Part shown: piece by piece, positions 8,897 to 18,343 of the stretch
How the letters are laid out: each line of letters begins with the position of its first letter
How positions within the stretch are numbered: position 1 is the stretch's first letter
DNA from: JARKQH01 sp964631605
GTDB lineage: Bacteria > Verrucomicrobiota > Verrucomicrobiia > Limisphaerales > UBA8199
Direction: 5' to 3'
NCBI GenBank assembly: GCA_964631605.1
Contig: CAZVYG010000008.1
Span: forward strand, 34,474-98,473
Length of the DNA stretch: 64,000 nucleotides
Position numbers and translations under genes: made by a program
The notes under the pieces: generated by a model
Told to the model about the DNA's origin: nothing
Databases searched by the model: none
Seen by the model: only the letters and a program-made list of their open reading frames with translations

Positions 8897-9756
8897 CAGA
8901 TGGTCAGGTAAACCACAATGAACAGCGCGTCCACCAGCGCGCACACAATCACGCTTTGAGCCACGGCGCGAACGGTGGCCGCCGACACCTCCTCCAGCCG
9001 CAGGGGCTGCGCCAAACCGTGATAACAAGTGACCACCGCGATGATGAAACCAAACGCCGTGGTTTTGAGGCCCAGCAGCACGAAATCCGGCCAGCTCAGC
9101 GCCCCGGCCAGTTGCTGGAAATAATCGCCCGGCAGCAATGGCACGTCCTGCACAAACGCCCACACATAACCGCTCACCAGCGCCCCCAGGATCAAATACA
9201 CCGTCAACGAAAACACCCCCACCGCCATTCCGATCACGCGCGGCGCCACCAGGTAATGCACCGGGTCTATCCCCAGCGCTTCCAACGCTTCCACCTCGCC
9301 CATGGCCCGCGCCGTCCCCAACTCGATGACATTGGCCGTTCCCACCCGCGCCAGCACCAACAGCGCCGCCATCAATGGGCCCAACTCCCGCACCACCACC
9401 AGCACCATGATCGCGCCCAGGTATTCAATCGCCCCCACCCGCGTCAACCACGACACGCTCTGACCAATGATCACCAACCCCAGCGCCGCGGAAAGATAAA
9501 GAAACATCGGCAACAACCGCAGCCCGGCGCGGGCAATCTCACGGTACACCCCCGGCCACACCACCTTCCGCGCCACCCGCCACTTCTTCAGAATCACCCC
9601 CAACGTGATCAATGCAAACGCGCCCAATCCCTGCGTCGTGAGCAGAAAATGGAACATCCGGTGCCCCAGGAAGTGCGAAAAGGATCGCGGCAGGGGCGCT
9701 CCCGCCCCCCGCGCAACGCTCGCCGTCTCGGCCATGCTCGCTTCGCCGGTTTGCAC
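8896..9756 (-). CDS. MlaE-like ABC transporter permease
   Basis: 286 residues (an internal ATG at 9735 would shorten it by seven). The inner-membrane MlaE fold is recognisable from RELGPLMAALLVLARVG, ELGTARAMGEVEALEALGI and DPVHYLVAPRVIGM, which match the conserved core of the MlaE/TrnI permease family; five to six hydrophobic helices are visible. It is the first gene of the operon, followed with overlap by the ATPase and then the MCE protein. Expected role: the membrane part of a retrograde or anterograde phospholipid transporter maintaining the outer membrane. Confidence 0.93.
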   Translation of the reverse strand: MQTGEASMAETASVARGAGAPLPRSFSHFLGHRMFHFLLTTQGLGAFALITLGVILKKWRVARKVVWPGVYREIARAGLRLLPMFLYLSAALGLVIIGQSVSWLTRVGAIEYLGAIMVLVVVRELGPLMAALLVLARVGTANVIELGTARAMGEVEALEALGIDPVHYLVAPRVIGMAVGVFSLTVYLILGALVSGYVWAFVQDVPLLPGDYFQQLAGALSWPDFVLLGLKTTAFGFIIAVVTCYHGLAQPLRLEEVSAATVRAVAQSVIVCALVDALFIVVYLTI

Positions 9757-9827
9757 TCCGGCAACCTATGTAGCCCCTGCGGCGGGGTCAAAGCGGATTT
9801 TGCCGGGAGCCTCCGGCCGCCTTGCGC

Positions 9828-12560
9828 TCACCTCGCGGAGGCGGGTGTCCGGGCGAGCCGGAACGCGCGGAGGCTGGTCTTGTGGCCGCCGTACTGCCCG
9901 GCGTACCCCACCAGGCGGAATTCGAAGCGGCCGGCCACCCGGGCATACGCCTCGCTATCCGGCAGCTTGAAAGCGAACTCGCGGTCCGTGAGGTCGGTGA
10001 AGCGGCCGGTGTCAAACACCTCCGCGCCGGCGGCAAACCCGCCCACACCGGTAAACACGGCGTAGCGGCGCGGCGCATGATAGTCAAGCCGGCGCATAGT
10101 GAAGCGGACCTCGGCGTTGCGCAAATCAAGCGGCTCGGCGGGCGCCAGCACGAACCGCCAGTGCTCGTCCTCGTCCCTGGCCCGCGCCAGGGAGGACTCG
10201 GCCTCGTTAGCCGGCTGGTTCTGCGACCACACCAAGGCGTCCGCGCCCGCGGCGGCAAGGATGCCCCCGCCCGCTTCCCAGCCGGACCATTTCACTCCGG
10301 TTTCAACCGCAAAGGCGTTCGTCCAGGGTAGATTGCGGGCCGGGTTGGCGCCGTCGAAATCGCATTCGAGCACCACACCCGGCCCACCCACCGTCCGGAA
10401 AAAGAAGGTGCGCCAGGCTGGGTCGCCATCCCCGTCCCGCGCCCGGGCCATCAGGTGGTTCTCCCCCGGCACGGTGGGTGTTCCCGAGAGCCGGAGTCCG
10501 TTGGACAAGGGGGCAATGGAGAGGCCGGGCACCAGCAGTTTGTCCACCACTTCCACTGCCAGCGCTCCATCCCCGTTTGTTGCGAGCAGGTCCCGGGTGT
10601 AGGGCTTGCCACACACCGAGGGGGGCAGTTTCGCAGCGGTGAGGAACGCCGGGGCCGAGCCGCGGGGCTCATCCACAGGCCGCAAGCCGGCCATTTCGCC
10701 GGGCCAATGCACGAGAAAATCCCATTTCACCGCCTCGGCGGGCGGCTGGTCCAGGTATTCCAGATGACCCCACTGCCCATAGCGGCCCCAGGCGCTCACG
10801 TCCACAAACGCGCCGTGCGTCCGCAGGCCCTTGGCTTTGGCCAGATTAAGGTGGATGCGGTAAACCTCGCGGAACTGCGGCTGGCGGTTGAGCAGCTCCA
10901 TAAAAGTGGTGATGCCCGCATCCCGCGGGTCGCCGGAATCCAGGTAATCGGTGTAAATGGATGGACCCCCTTCGTAAGACACCAAGGGCCTCGGCGCGCC
11001 AAAAGCGTTGGTGATCGCCTCGCGCAGCCAGTAATCGAAGCCGCAGCCGATCCCGGTTGCATCCGGCCCGCCGCCGCTCTGTGTGGAGGCCCCCAGCAAC
11101 CGACGCTTCCATTCGGAGAACGTTTCTTGAAGGTGCCGCATCACGGCCGGGCTTTGCCAGTACTCATCGCTTGCCGGCACGGACACCGGTTTGACCGCGC
11201 CGCGGTTGGTGTAGAGGTCCGCGGTGAAGAACCACGGATCGGCGGACCCGGCCTGCTGCCGGGCCCGGGCATACACCCAGTCCTGGATGCCGTTGCCGAA
11301 GTAGGTCGTTGGCGCCACCACATCCGCGGTTTGGGGTGGATTGAGGGTCGGGCCATAGGCGGCGATTTCAGCCAGAAACTTGCGGGTATAGGCTTCCATG
11401 CCGGTCCAGACGGCGGCGACGCGAACCACTCGCCCGGTCTCGCCGGCAAACACGTTCTGGAAAATCCGCCAGACCTGGCAGAACCGCCGGGCATTGAATT
11501 GCTCCTTCGAGATGCCCAGCGCCCGAGCCTGGTCCCCCGCCCAGTTGCCCTGCGCAAAACTGTTGCCGCTGGACCAGATTTCATTTGAATACTCGACGAA
11601 CACCCGCCGTTCCCGCGCCAGCGGCGAATGGACCGGCTCTGCTGCCGCGTTGGTGCAGGGTTGCAGCCCGTCGCTGCCGAAGCGAATCAACTGCGCCAGC
11701 CGGGTCACAAACTCGTCGGTGGCCAGGTGCGGCACGTTGATCCATAGGTCCCGACCAGTCGCGTTGCACAACGCCACCATGTGCTCGAAGGCAATGCCCG
11801 TCCCGCGGTCACCTGGAAAACCCGGGGCCGGCGCCCGCCGGTTCAGTACGCCGCCCATAAAAACGTGGCCGGGGAGTCGGCGGTCGGCCCAGTCCTTTTG
11901 CGGGCTGCCGTTGGTATCGTTCCAGTCCATGAACCGCAGGAACGCCCAGGACACATCCCCCAGCCGCGCCAGANNNNNNNNNNTCATCGGGTCGGCCGGG
12001 TCCGGCAGCCACACCTTCAGATCGGTCAGCGGCCGATTCGAGTTGACGCTGTCAACCGTGAGCGAGCCCAGATGGCTCTTGCCGCTGTAGCGATAGACCC
12101 GCCGCCCGTCAACCAGGCTGCCGGTGGAGGGGCCGGACGACTCCTCCTGGACATACACCCCACCGTCTGCCCGAATATCCGCCTCGCCTTTCCAGGTCAC
12201 GACCACTTTGCCGCGCGCCAGGCGGGTGCGGTCCGGCCACGAGGCCGGCCGCGGGCCGGGATTGGCGTGCAGCGCATAGACCACCGCCCGCAGCTTGAGG
12301 CCGGGCTTGAGGTATTGCGGCAAACCGTTGGCATTGAACTGCGGGTTCCCCTCGAAGTGGACTTGGTTCCCCCATTGACCCGGGGCGAATTCCAGCCAGC
12401 CGGAGCCATTCCACAGCGCGTTGGCAAAGACGGGATGGCTCCAGTAGGCATTGCCGCCGAGCCCCAGCCCCACTTCCGGGAGTGTGCCGGGATCCAAGGC
12501 CATGGCCACCGATGCCCCGAGCAGGGCGCCCAATGAGAGTATGCGTTTCACGCCCGCCAT
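9828..12560 (-). CDS. secreted TIM-barrel glycoside-hydrolase-like protein with Ig-like domain
   Basis: About 910 residues from the ATG at 12560 (MAGVKRILSLGALLGASVAM signal peptide); the open frame upstream of it has no signal sequence. The middle part reads LWINVPHLATDEFVTRLAQL, then RVFVEYSNEIWSSGNSFAQG, where the strand-plus-NE pattern resembles the acid/base position of clan GH-A barrels, and later PLVSYEGGPSIY, a possible second acid. A putative Ig-like segment (GLSIAPLSNGLRLSGTPTVPG) and a final beta-rich domain follow. The substrate is unknown. A run of 10 N at 11974-11983 falls inside the gene; both sides read in the same frame, but its true length is unknown. Confidence 0.7.
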   Translation of the reverse strand: MAGVKRILSLGALLGASVAMALDPGTLPEVGLGLGGNAYWSHPVFANALWNGSGWLEFAPGQWGNQVHFEGNPQFNANGLPQYLKPGLKLRAVVYALHANPGPRPASWPDRTRLARGKVVVTWKGEADIRADGGVYVQEESSGPSTGSLVDGRRVYRYSGKSHLGSLTVDSVNSNRPLTDLKVWLPDPADPMXXXXLARLGDVSWAFLRFMDWNDTNGSPQKDWADRRLPGHVFMGGVLNRRAPAPGFPGDRGTGIAFEHMVALCNATGRDLWINVPHLATDEFVTRLAQLIRFGSDGLQPCTNAAAEPVHSPLARERRVFVEYSNEIWSSGNSFAQGNWAGDQARALGISKEQFNARRFCQVWRIFQNVFAGETGRVVRVAAVWTGMEAYTRKFLAEIAAYGPTLNPPQTADVVAPTTYFGNGIQDWVYARARQQAGSADPWFFTADLYTNRGAVKPVSVPASDEYWQSPAVMRHLQETFSEWKRRLLGASTQSGGGPDATGIGCGFDYWLREAITNAFGAPRPLVSYEGGPSIYTDYLDSGDPRDAGITTFMELLNRQPQFREVYRIHLNLAKAKGLRTHGAFVDVSAWGRYGQWGHLEYLDQPPAEAVKWDFLVHWPGEMAGLRPVDEPRGSAPAFLTAAKLPPSVCGKPYTRDLLATNGDGALAVEVVDKLLVPGLSIAPLSNGLRLSGTPTVPGENHLMARARDGDGDPAWRTFFFRTVGGPGVVLECDFDGANPARNLPWTNAFAVETGVKWSGWEAGGGILAAAGADALVWSQNQPANEAESSLARARDEDEHWRFVLAPAEPLDLRNAEVRFTMRRLDYHAPRRYAVFTGVGGFAAGAEVFDTGRFTDLTDREFAFKLPDSEAYARVAGRFEFRLVGYAGQYGGHKTSLRAFRLARTPASAR
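11974..11983. other. assembly gap (10 N)
   Basis: Ten N bases inside the hydrolase-like gene. The frame matches on both sides as written, which suggests little or no net loss, but the number of N may be nominal. Confidence 0.95.
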
Positions 12561-12741
12561 GCTACGCAAAGCCGCGGCCGTTGGCCACAGTGCTCTCTCC
12601 GGGACTGCCGTTGCGCCCGCTCCGCTCGCCGTGGGCGCAAGCGGTGCCGGGCCGGCTCGGCACGGGCCTGCGAAGCGCCGCCCCGCCGTGGTCAACTCGC
12701 GCCTGGCGGGCGCCCCAGAAGGCCGCCGCGCCGTGCGGCGT

Positions 12742-15700
12742 TCACTCGCTCCGCAGCCGATAGAAACCGGAGGTTGTTCCCGGCACCGGCGCGAAGGTCC
12801 AGTTGGTTCCGGTGAGCGGACCGGCAACGCTGAACCACTGCGGCGGATTCAGACTGTGGCTGAACTCGACGAACACGCGGCCGGCGGCGCCGGTCCACTC
12901 CAGCGTCATCGTCCCGTTGGCGCCGCGGCGGAACGCCGTGATCGTGCCCGGGAGGGGCGCGGGCGGGCCGTATTGCAAGGGGCTGGCCGCCGACCAGGCG
13001 GAACTCAGGCCGCGCAAATCCTGCGCGCTGATGCGCCAATGATACAGCGTGCGCCAGACCAGATTCTCCGCGCCGGGCAGGCTGTTGAGCGGCAACGTCA
13101 ACACCCAGTTGGAGCCGGGCGGAACTTCCACCGCCGGGATGTTCGTCACGTTGATCACGGGCGCGGCGAAGGCCGGATCGGCCGCCACCTGCAGGTGATA
13201 CGTGTTCACGCGGTCGCCCTCGTCCGGGTCGCCGGCCGACGGGAACCACAGCAGCAGCACGTCCAGGTTGGTGAGAACCAGCCCGGCGGGCGGCCCGGCC
13301 ACCACCGGCGCGAAGGGCGGGTGGTTGATTTCATTGACGAAGAAGGTGGCGGTGGCCATCCACGGACCGGTGTTGGTGCCGTCGCTGGCCTGGCAGCGCC
13401 ACCAGTATTGCGCGTTGTTGGGCAGGTCGGTGTCCACCTGCCAACTGGTCACGACGGGACCGGACGCCACCACCGGCACCTGGGCCACCAGGTTCGACAA
13501 CGCCGCGTCGGCATACACTTCGAAGCGGTACGCGAGCGCGTCGCCCTGGAAATCCACGGCGTTGGTCACCGCCAGGGTCGGCCGGACGATGGTCACGCTC
13601 GCAAGATTGGCGGGCGCGGCCAACGTTGGCGCGCCGGGGGCCGGCTCACCAATGCCAATGTTGTCGAGGAAGAGGTCTTGATCTGGCGCAGTGCCGTACT
13701 CGCTCCACACGATGAACCGGAGGCGAATCGTGCGGTTGGTGTAGCTGTTCAGCGGCACCTGGAAACGCGTCCAGTTCTGATCCCAGTTGTAGTTCAGCCC
13801 GGCGAGGTCGCTCCAACCGACGCCGCCGTCCGTCGAGGCCTGGGCGCGGAACCGGGTGCGATACCAGAGCTGGCCGCGCACCTGGAAGGTGAGCAGCGGA
13901 TTCACCGCATTGCTGAGGTTCACCTCGCGATTAAGCACCAGCGCCAGTTGCGTGTCCGGCGGGATTTGGGGCGGCACGGTGTCGCGCACGGCGAACTGGC
14001 CGGCAAACGGCAGGTTGGTATCCACCGTCCAGGAGGAGTGCAGCCAGTTGCTGAGGCCGTTTTCAAAGCCCTCGAAGAACGCATAGACCGCCGGGCCGGG
14101 CGTGTGCTCGCTCACCGCCAGGTCGTCCAGCGCCCACCCGTCGTCCTGCGTGCCGCCGTCGGTGTGGACCTGGAATCGCAGCCAGACCTGGGCGGAGTTT
14201 TTCCAGGGCGAAAGGTCAATGCTTTGCTCGGCCCAGGCCGTGCGGCTGGACGAAACGCCATACACATAGGTCCAGCTCGCGCCGCCGTCGCCGGAGACGA
14301 ACAGCCGGCCCCAATCGTTGTTGGCGAAGACGTGCCGGTCCCAGAACCGCAGGACGGGCCAGCTCAGGCCGCGCGGGTCCACGGCAACCTGGGCGTAATG
14401 CGAGGCGTAGTTGGGATAATCGCCCGGCGAATCCACCAGCGCGGCCGAGCCGTTCCGGCCCGCGCCGGGCCACAGCGTCCATGTGCCGGTGAGCGTCCAA
14501 CCGGACTGGTTGGTCTCGAAGTTGTCCAGGAACGGCAACGGCACGCCGGTCGTCATGGCCGAGGCCAGGTTCGAGCCGATGCCGGTGTCGTTCTGGTTGT
14601 GGAGATAGACGCGATAGTAATAGGTCTTGCGCCCCATCAGACCGGTGTCCGTGAACGTGGTCGTGGCCCGATTGGTGATCACGGCCAGCAACGTCGAGCT
14701 TTCGGTCACGTCCGGCGTTTCGCTGCGATAGACCCGGTAGGCCTTGAAGTTTGGAATCCCCGTCTGATTCCAGCTCAACCGCATCGAGGCGGGTGTGAGG
14801 TCGGACGGCGGGTCGAGCACCACCGGCGGCGGCGGTTCTTCGATCACCACGTTGTCCAGCCCCAGCCGCTGCGCGGGAGCCGTCCCATACTCGTTCCACG
14901 TCACAAACCGCAGCCGCACCACCCGGTTGGTCAACCCCTGCAAACTCACCTGCAGCCGCGTCCAGTCCGCGTTCCAATCATGATTCAGCCCCCCCAACTC
15001 CGGCCAGCTCAAACCCCCATCGGTCGAATACTGCACCCGAAACCGCGACCGATACCACAACTGCCCCTTCACCCAAAACACCAACTGCGGATTGACCGCC
15101 CCCACCAGGTTCAACTCCCCACCCAGCACCAGCCCATACTGCGTGTCCGGATTCATCCGCCCCGGCACATCCCGCACCGCATGGTCCCCGCCGTAAGGGG
15201 CATTGGTGTCCACCGCCCAACTGCTGTGCAGCCAGTTGGTCAGCCCCGCCTCGAACCCCTCCACAAACGGCAGACCCACCCCCACCGGCACGTGCTCCTC
15301 CACCGCCAAATCATCCACGCTCCACCCATCCTCGGTCCCGCCCCCGTCGGTGAACAAATGAAACCGTATCCGCAGGTTGCTCTGGTTCTTCCACGGCGAC
15401 AAATCAATGCTCTGCTCCCGCCACTGCCCCTGCACCCCATAGGCCCCATACACCGGCACCCAGCCGCTCCCGTCGGTCGAAACCTCCACCCGCGCCCAGT
15501 CGTTGTCCCCCAGCCGATACCGATCCCAAAACCGCAACACCGGCCAGCTCGACCCCGTCAAATTCACCGCCGTCAACGCATAACTGTCGCTGCTGTTGCC
15601 GTAGTCGCCCGAGGGCGAATCGCTCAGGCAACTGCCCGTCCGCCCCTCCGCCCCAATCCCCCAACTGCCCGTCGTCACCCACTGGTCCGCACTGTTAAAG

Positions 15701-17994
15701 GCGTCGCTCAGCGGCAGCACCACCGGCACGGTCGTCGCCGACCGCTCGTTGGACGGAATGTACAAATCGGTGGTGTCCACCACAAACACCCGGTAGTAGT
15801 ACGTCGCCCCGATGCTCAAACCCGTGTCGGTCAGATTCGTCACCGCCGCATTGGTGAAGCTGCCGATCAACGTGCCCGTCCAACTGACATTCGGACTGGT
15901 CGAGCGATAGACCTCATACCGCTTGAAACCCGAACCCAGCGTGCTGGGCGTCCAACTCAAATTCACCGACCGCAGCCCGGGCTCGGGTGTCTGCAAGGTC
16001 ACCGCCGCCGCCATCTCCTTGATCACCACGTTGTCCAGCCCCAGCCGCTGCGCGGGAGCCGTCCCATACTCGTTCNNNNNNNNNNNNNNNNNNNNNNNNN
16101 NNNNNNNNNNNNNNNNNNNNNNNNNNNNNNNNNNNNNNNNNNNNNNNNNNNNNNNNNNNNNNNNNNNNNNNNNNNACCGATCCCAAAACCGCAACACCGG
16201 CCAGCTCGACCCCGTCAAATTCACCGCCGTTTGGGCGACTGAATCGGAATAGTTGGTGTAGTTGAAGCCGGGCGAATCGCTCAGGCAGGCCAGTCCCGAG
16301 CGCGACTCGTTGGTGTTGCGTCCCCACGAGCCGGTCAGATTCCAGCCGAGCAGTCCGCCCTCGAACCCGTCGCTGAAAGGCAGCGGGTTGTTCAGTGTGC
16401 GCGCGGCGCTTTCGGTGGGGCTGTCGGAGGAGAACGCGCCGAAGGCGTTCACGGCATAGACGCGGTAGTAGTAAAGCGTGTCGAGCGCCAGGTTGGTGTC
16501 GGTGAAGGAGGTGGTCGCCGGGTTCGTGATCCATGCGGCGAGGAAGGAATTGAGGCCCACGCCCGGCGCGGGGGAGCGGAAGACCGCGTAAGCGGCAAAC
16601 AACGGATCCGTGCTCGCCGGCCAGCTCACGCGAATCGTATGCGAGGTTATCTGGTCCAGCACCGGCGCGGGCACGACCGCCGGGGATTCTGCGACGGAAA
16701 TGTCGTCCAAATGCCAGCCGTCGGCCGTGCCCGACGCATCGGTGGTGAGGCGGAAACGCAGCAAAACCGAGGGCGCGTTGGTATAAGCGGCCAGGCTGAA
16801 GCGGCCCCGCCGCCACTGGCCCGAGGAATTACCCGTGAAACTGGCCAGCGAGGTCCAGTCCGCGCCGCTGTTCAGTGAGACCTCGACGTTGCCCGAGTCG
16901 CCGGCGGCGAAATCATACTTGTGGTTGAAGGAAAGAACGGGCGCGTAAGCCTGCCCGGCCAGAAACAGGGGGGCCGAGAGCGTCAGCGCCTGGGACCCAA
17001 TGCCATTGGCATAATTGGTGCCGGGGGAATCCGACCAGGCGCGGGTCGGCGAGGCGGCGTCTTCGCTGCTCAGCGCCCAGGGCGCGTCAGCCGCCCACGT
17101 GTTCGGCCCCCCCTCGCCGTTGTCGAGGAAAGGATAATCCATCCCCGGATGGGTCGTAACAGCGATTTCATTGCCCAGCGTGACCATCCCGGCAGTGTTG
17201 ACCACCGCCAGCCGATAGTAATACGTGGTCTTGGGCGATGCGGCCAGGTCAACGGCCGTCGTGGTGGCCGCACTCGAGACTTCTTTGACCAATATCGCGG
17301 TGCGCCAATCCACCCCCGGCGTCAGCGACCGGTAGAGCCGGTAAGCGGCGAAGTCCGGCGCGGTGGATTGCGCCCAGGCCAGGGCCACGGAATTGCGGTT
17401 GGTAAACGTCGCGGATAACGTCACCGGCGCGGGCGCCTCGGCAATCAGCACGTCGTCCACATACCAGCCATCCATCACCACGGAGCTGTCAGTGACCAGC
17501 CGCAAGCGCAGGCGAAAGTTTGCGGCGCCGGCATAAGGCGACAGATCGAGCTGCTCGCGGGTCATGGCCCCGAGGTTGCCGGTGTAGCGGGCCAGCGCCG
17601 GCGCCAGCCAACTGGCGCCACCGTCCACTGAAACCTCCACCAACCCAGAATCGTAGCCCGCTTCCAACGCGTATTGATGCTGGAAACTCAGCGCCGGCCG
17701 GACCGCTCCGCCCAGGTTGACCGCCGTTGCCAGTGTCAAAGACGCGTCCGTGTTGTTGGTATAGAATGTCCCGGGGCTGTCCGTAACCGAACGCGTCGGC
17801 GAGGCGAACCTTGCGGTGGTCAGCCCCCACGAGCCGCCCGCGGTCCATTGGCCCAGGCCCGCTTCGAAATCGTCCACCAGCGAAGCCGCAGGCGATTGCC
17901 AAACCGAACAGGCCAGCGAAATGGACAATGCCATGCAGGCGAGCAGGTTGGGAGTTGCGTGAGACCACCTAAGAACAACAAGGCAAGGTTTCAT
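12742..17994 (-). CDS. giant secreted modular protein (MAM/jelly-roll-like and FN3 repeats)
   Basis: About 1,750 residues as assembled, from the ATG at 17994 (MKPCLVVLRWSHATPNLLAC, signal sequence to about residue 37). Beta-sandwich modules of about 120-150 residues (DDFEAGLGQW... DGWYVDDVLI, like the MAM/choice-of-anchor J fold) alternate with FN3 modules (AYRLYRSLTPG... TYYYRLAVVN). In the second half the sandwich modules occur as back-to-back pairs. Two further FN3-like domains precede a C-terminal domain ending GFYRLRSE. There is no enzymatic module; a surface adhesin or matrix protein is likely. A 100-N gap (16076-16175) lies between near-identical repeats and very probably hides most of another module, so the length is an underestimate. 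Confidence 0.8.
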   Translation of the reverse strand: MKPCLVVLRWSHATPNLLACMALSISLACSVWQSPAASLVDDFEAGLGQWTAGGSWGLTTARFASPTRSVTDSPGTFYTNNTDASLTLATAVNLGGAVRPALSFQHQYALEAGYDSGLVEVSVDGGASWLAPALARYTGNLGAMTREQLDLSPYAGAANFRLRLRLVTDSSVVMDGWYVDDVLIAEAPAPVTLSATFTNRNSVALAWAQSTAPDFAAYRLYRSLTPGVDWRTAILVKEVSSAATTTAVDLAASPKTTYYYRLAVVNTAGMVTLGNEIAVTTHPGMDYPFLDNGEGGPNTWAADAPWALSSEDAASPTRAWSDSPGTNYANGIGSQALTLSAPLFLAGQAYAPVLSFNHKYDFAAGDSGNVEVSLNSGADWTSLASFTGNSSGQWRRGRFSLAAYTNAPSVLLRFRLTTDASGTADGWHLDDISVAESPAVVPAPVLDQITSHTIRVSWPASTDPLFAAYAVFRSPAPGVGLNSFLAAWITNPATTSFTDTNLALDTLYYYRVYAVNAFGAFSSDSPTESAARTLNNPLPFSDGFEGGLLGWNLTGSWGRNTNESRSGLACLSDSPGFNYTNYSDSVAQTAVNLTGSSWPVLRFWDRXXXXXXXXXXXXXXXXXXXXXXXXXXXXXXXXXXNEYGTAPAQRLGLDNVVIKEMAAAVTLQTPEPGLRSVNLSWTPSTLGSGFKRYEVYRSTSPNVSWTGTLIGSFTNAAVTNLTDTGLSIGATYYYRVFVVDTTDLYIPSNERSATTVPVVLPLSDAFNSADQWVTTGSWGIGAEGRTGSCLSDSPSGDYGNSSDSYALTAVNLTGSSWPVLRFWDRYRLGDNDWARVEVSTDGSGWVPVYGAYGVQGQWREQSIDLSPWKNQSNLRIRFHLFTDGGGTEDGWSVDDLAVEEHVPVGVGLPFVEGFEAGLTNWLHSSWAVDTNAPYGGDHAVRDVPGRMNPDTQYGLVLGGELNLVGAVNPQLVFWVKGQLWYRSRFRVQYSTDGGLSWPELGGLNHDWNADWTRLQVSLQGLTNRVVRLRFVTWNEYGTAPAQRLGLDNVVIEEPPPPVVLDPPSDLTPASMRLSWNQTGIPNFKAYRVYRSETPDVTESSTLLAVITNRATTTFTDTGLMGRKTYYYRVYLHNQNDTGIGSNLASAMTTGVPLPFLDNFETNQSGWTLTGTWTLWPGAGRNGSAALVDSPGDYPNYASHYAQVAVDPRGLSWPVLRFWDRHVFANNDWGRLFVSGDGGASWTYVYGVSSSRTAWAEQSIDLSPWKNSAQVWLRFQVHTDGGTQDDGWALDDLAVSEHTPGPAVYAFFEGFENGLSNWLHSSWTVDTNLPFAGQFAVRDTVPPQIPPDTQLALVLNREVNLSNAVNPLLTFQVRGQLWYRTRFRAQASTDGGVGWSDLAGLNYNWDQNWTRFQVPLNSYTNRTIRLRFIVWSEYGTAPDQDLFLDNIGIGEPAPGAPTLAAPANLASVTIVRPTLAVTNAVDFQGDALAYRFEVYADAALSNLVAQVPVVASGPVVTSWQVDTDLPNNAQYWWRCQASDGTNTGPWMATATFFVNEINHPPFAPVVAGPPAGLVLTNLDVLLLWFPSAGDPDEGDRVNTYHLQVAADPAFAAPVINVTNIPAVEVPPGSNWVLTLPLNSLPGAENLVWRTLYHWRISAQDLRGLSSAWSAASPLQYGPPAPLPGTITAFRRGANGTMTLEWTGAAGRVFVEFSHSLNPPQWFSVAGPLTGTNWTFAPVPGTTSGFYRLRSE
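14842..15573. repeat. intragenic long repeat unit that collapsed in the assembly
   Basis: The 55 bases at 14842-14896 are identical to those ending at the N-gap (16021-16075), and the 55 bases at 15519-15573 are identical to those following the gap (16176-16230). The stretch 14842-15573 is therefore one copy of a near-exact repeat whose second copy was not assembled. Confidence 0.85.
16076..16175. other. assembly gap (100 N) inside repeat
   Basis: A hundred N bases with repeat sequence on both sides. If the missing piece copies 14897-15518 (622 bases), the gap is 522 bases longer than drawn. That difference is a multiple of three, so the reading frame is preserved. Confidence 0.9.
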
Positions 17995-18343
17995 GTCGGC
18001 GCAGAATAAGATTTGCCCATATTGTAGGGCAGGCAAGGCCCTGGCCGCCTGACAAAATTTGCCAAACACAAACTTTATATTGTCCACTCGTCCTCAGGCA
18101 CTTGGCCTGCGGCTTTCACAAACGCCGGGGCCGCGCGAGGGCCAGGGCACTGTGGGAACCGGAGGGGCGGTTGTCGGCCGCGCGCCCTCCGCAAACCCCC
18201 GGTTTCAGTGTCCATCGGCTTGCAACAGGCCGGCTGGCTGGATGCCCGGCGCCGTCCTGGAATGCCTTGAAAGCGGGTGAGGCAAAGTCGGCGGCAAAAC
18301 CCGGCGGCTTGCCACCGAGGAGAAGAACGGAGAGCATGGGCCA
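17995..18343. other. divergent intergenic region
   Basis: About 350 bases separate the starts of two divergent genes and should hold both promoters. The only AT-rich patch is about 18010-18085, next to the modular-protein gene. I could not place a convincing -35/-10 pair. GGAGA lies shortly upstream of the ATG at 18344. No coding sequence is supported here. Confidence 0.5.

Noticed and set aside
12451..16242. A 1,263-codon open frame on the plus strand
   Set aside because: It lies antisense to the modular FN3 protein, is low-complexity (Arg/Pro/His-rich), shows no domain, and crosses the N gap; it is a GC-driven mirror of the real gene.
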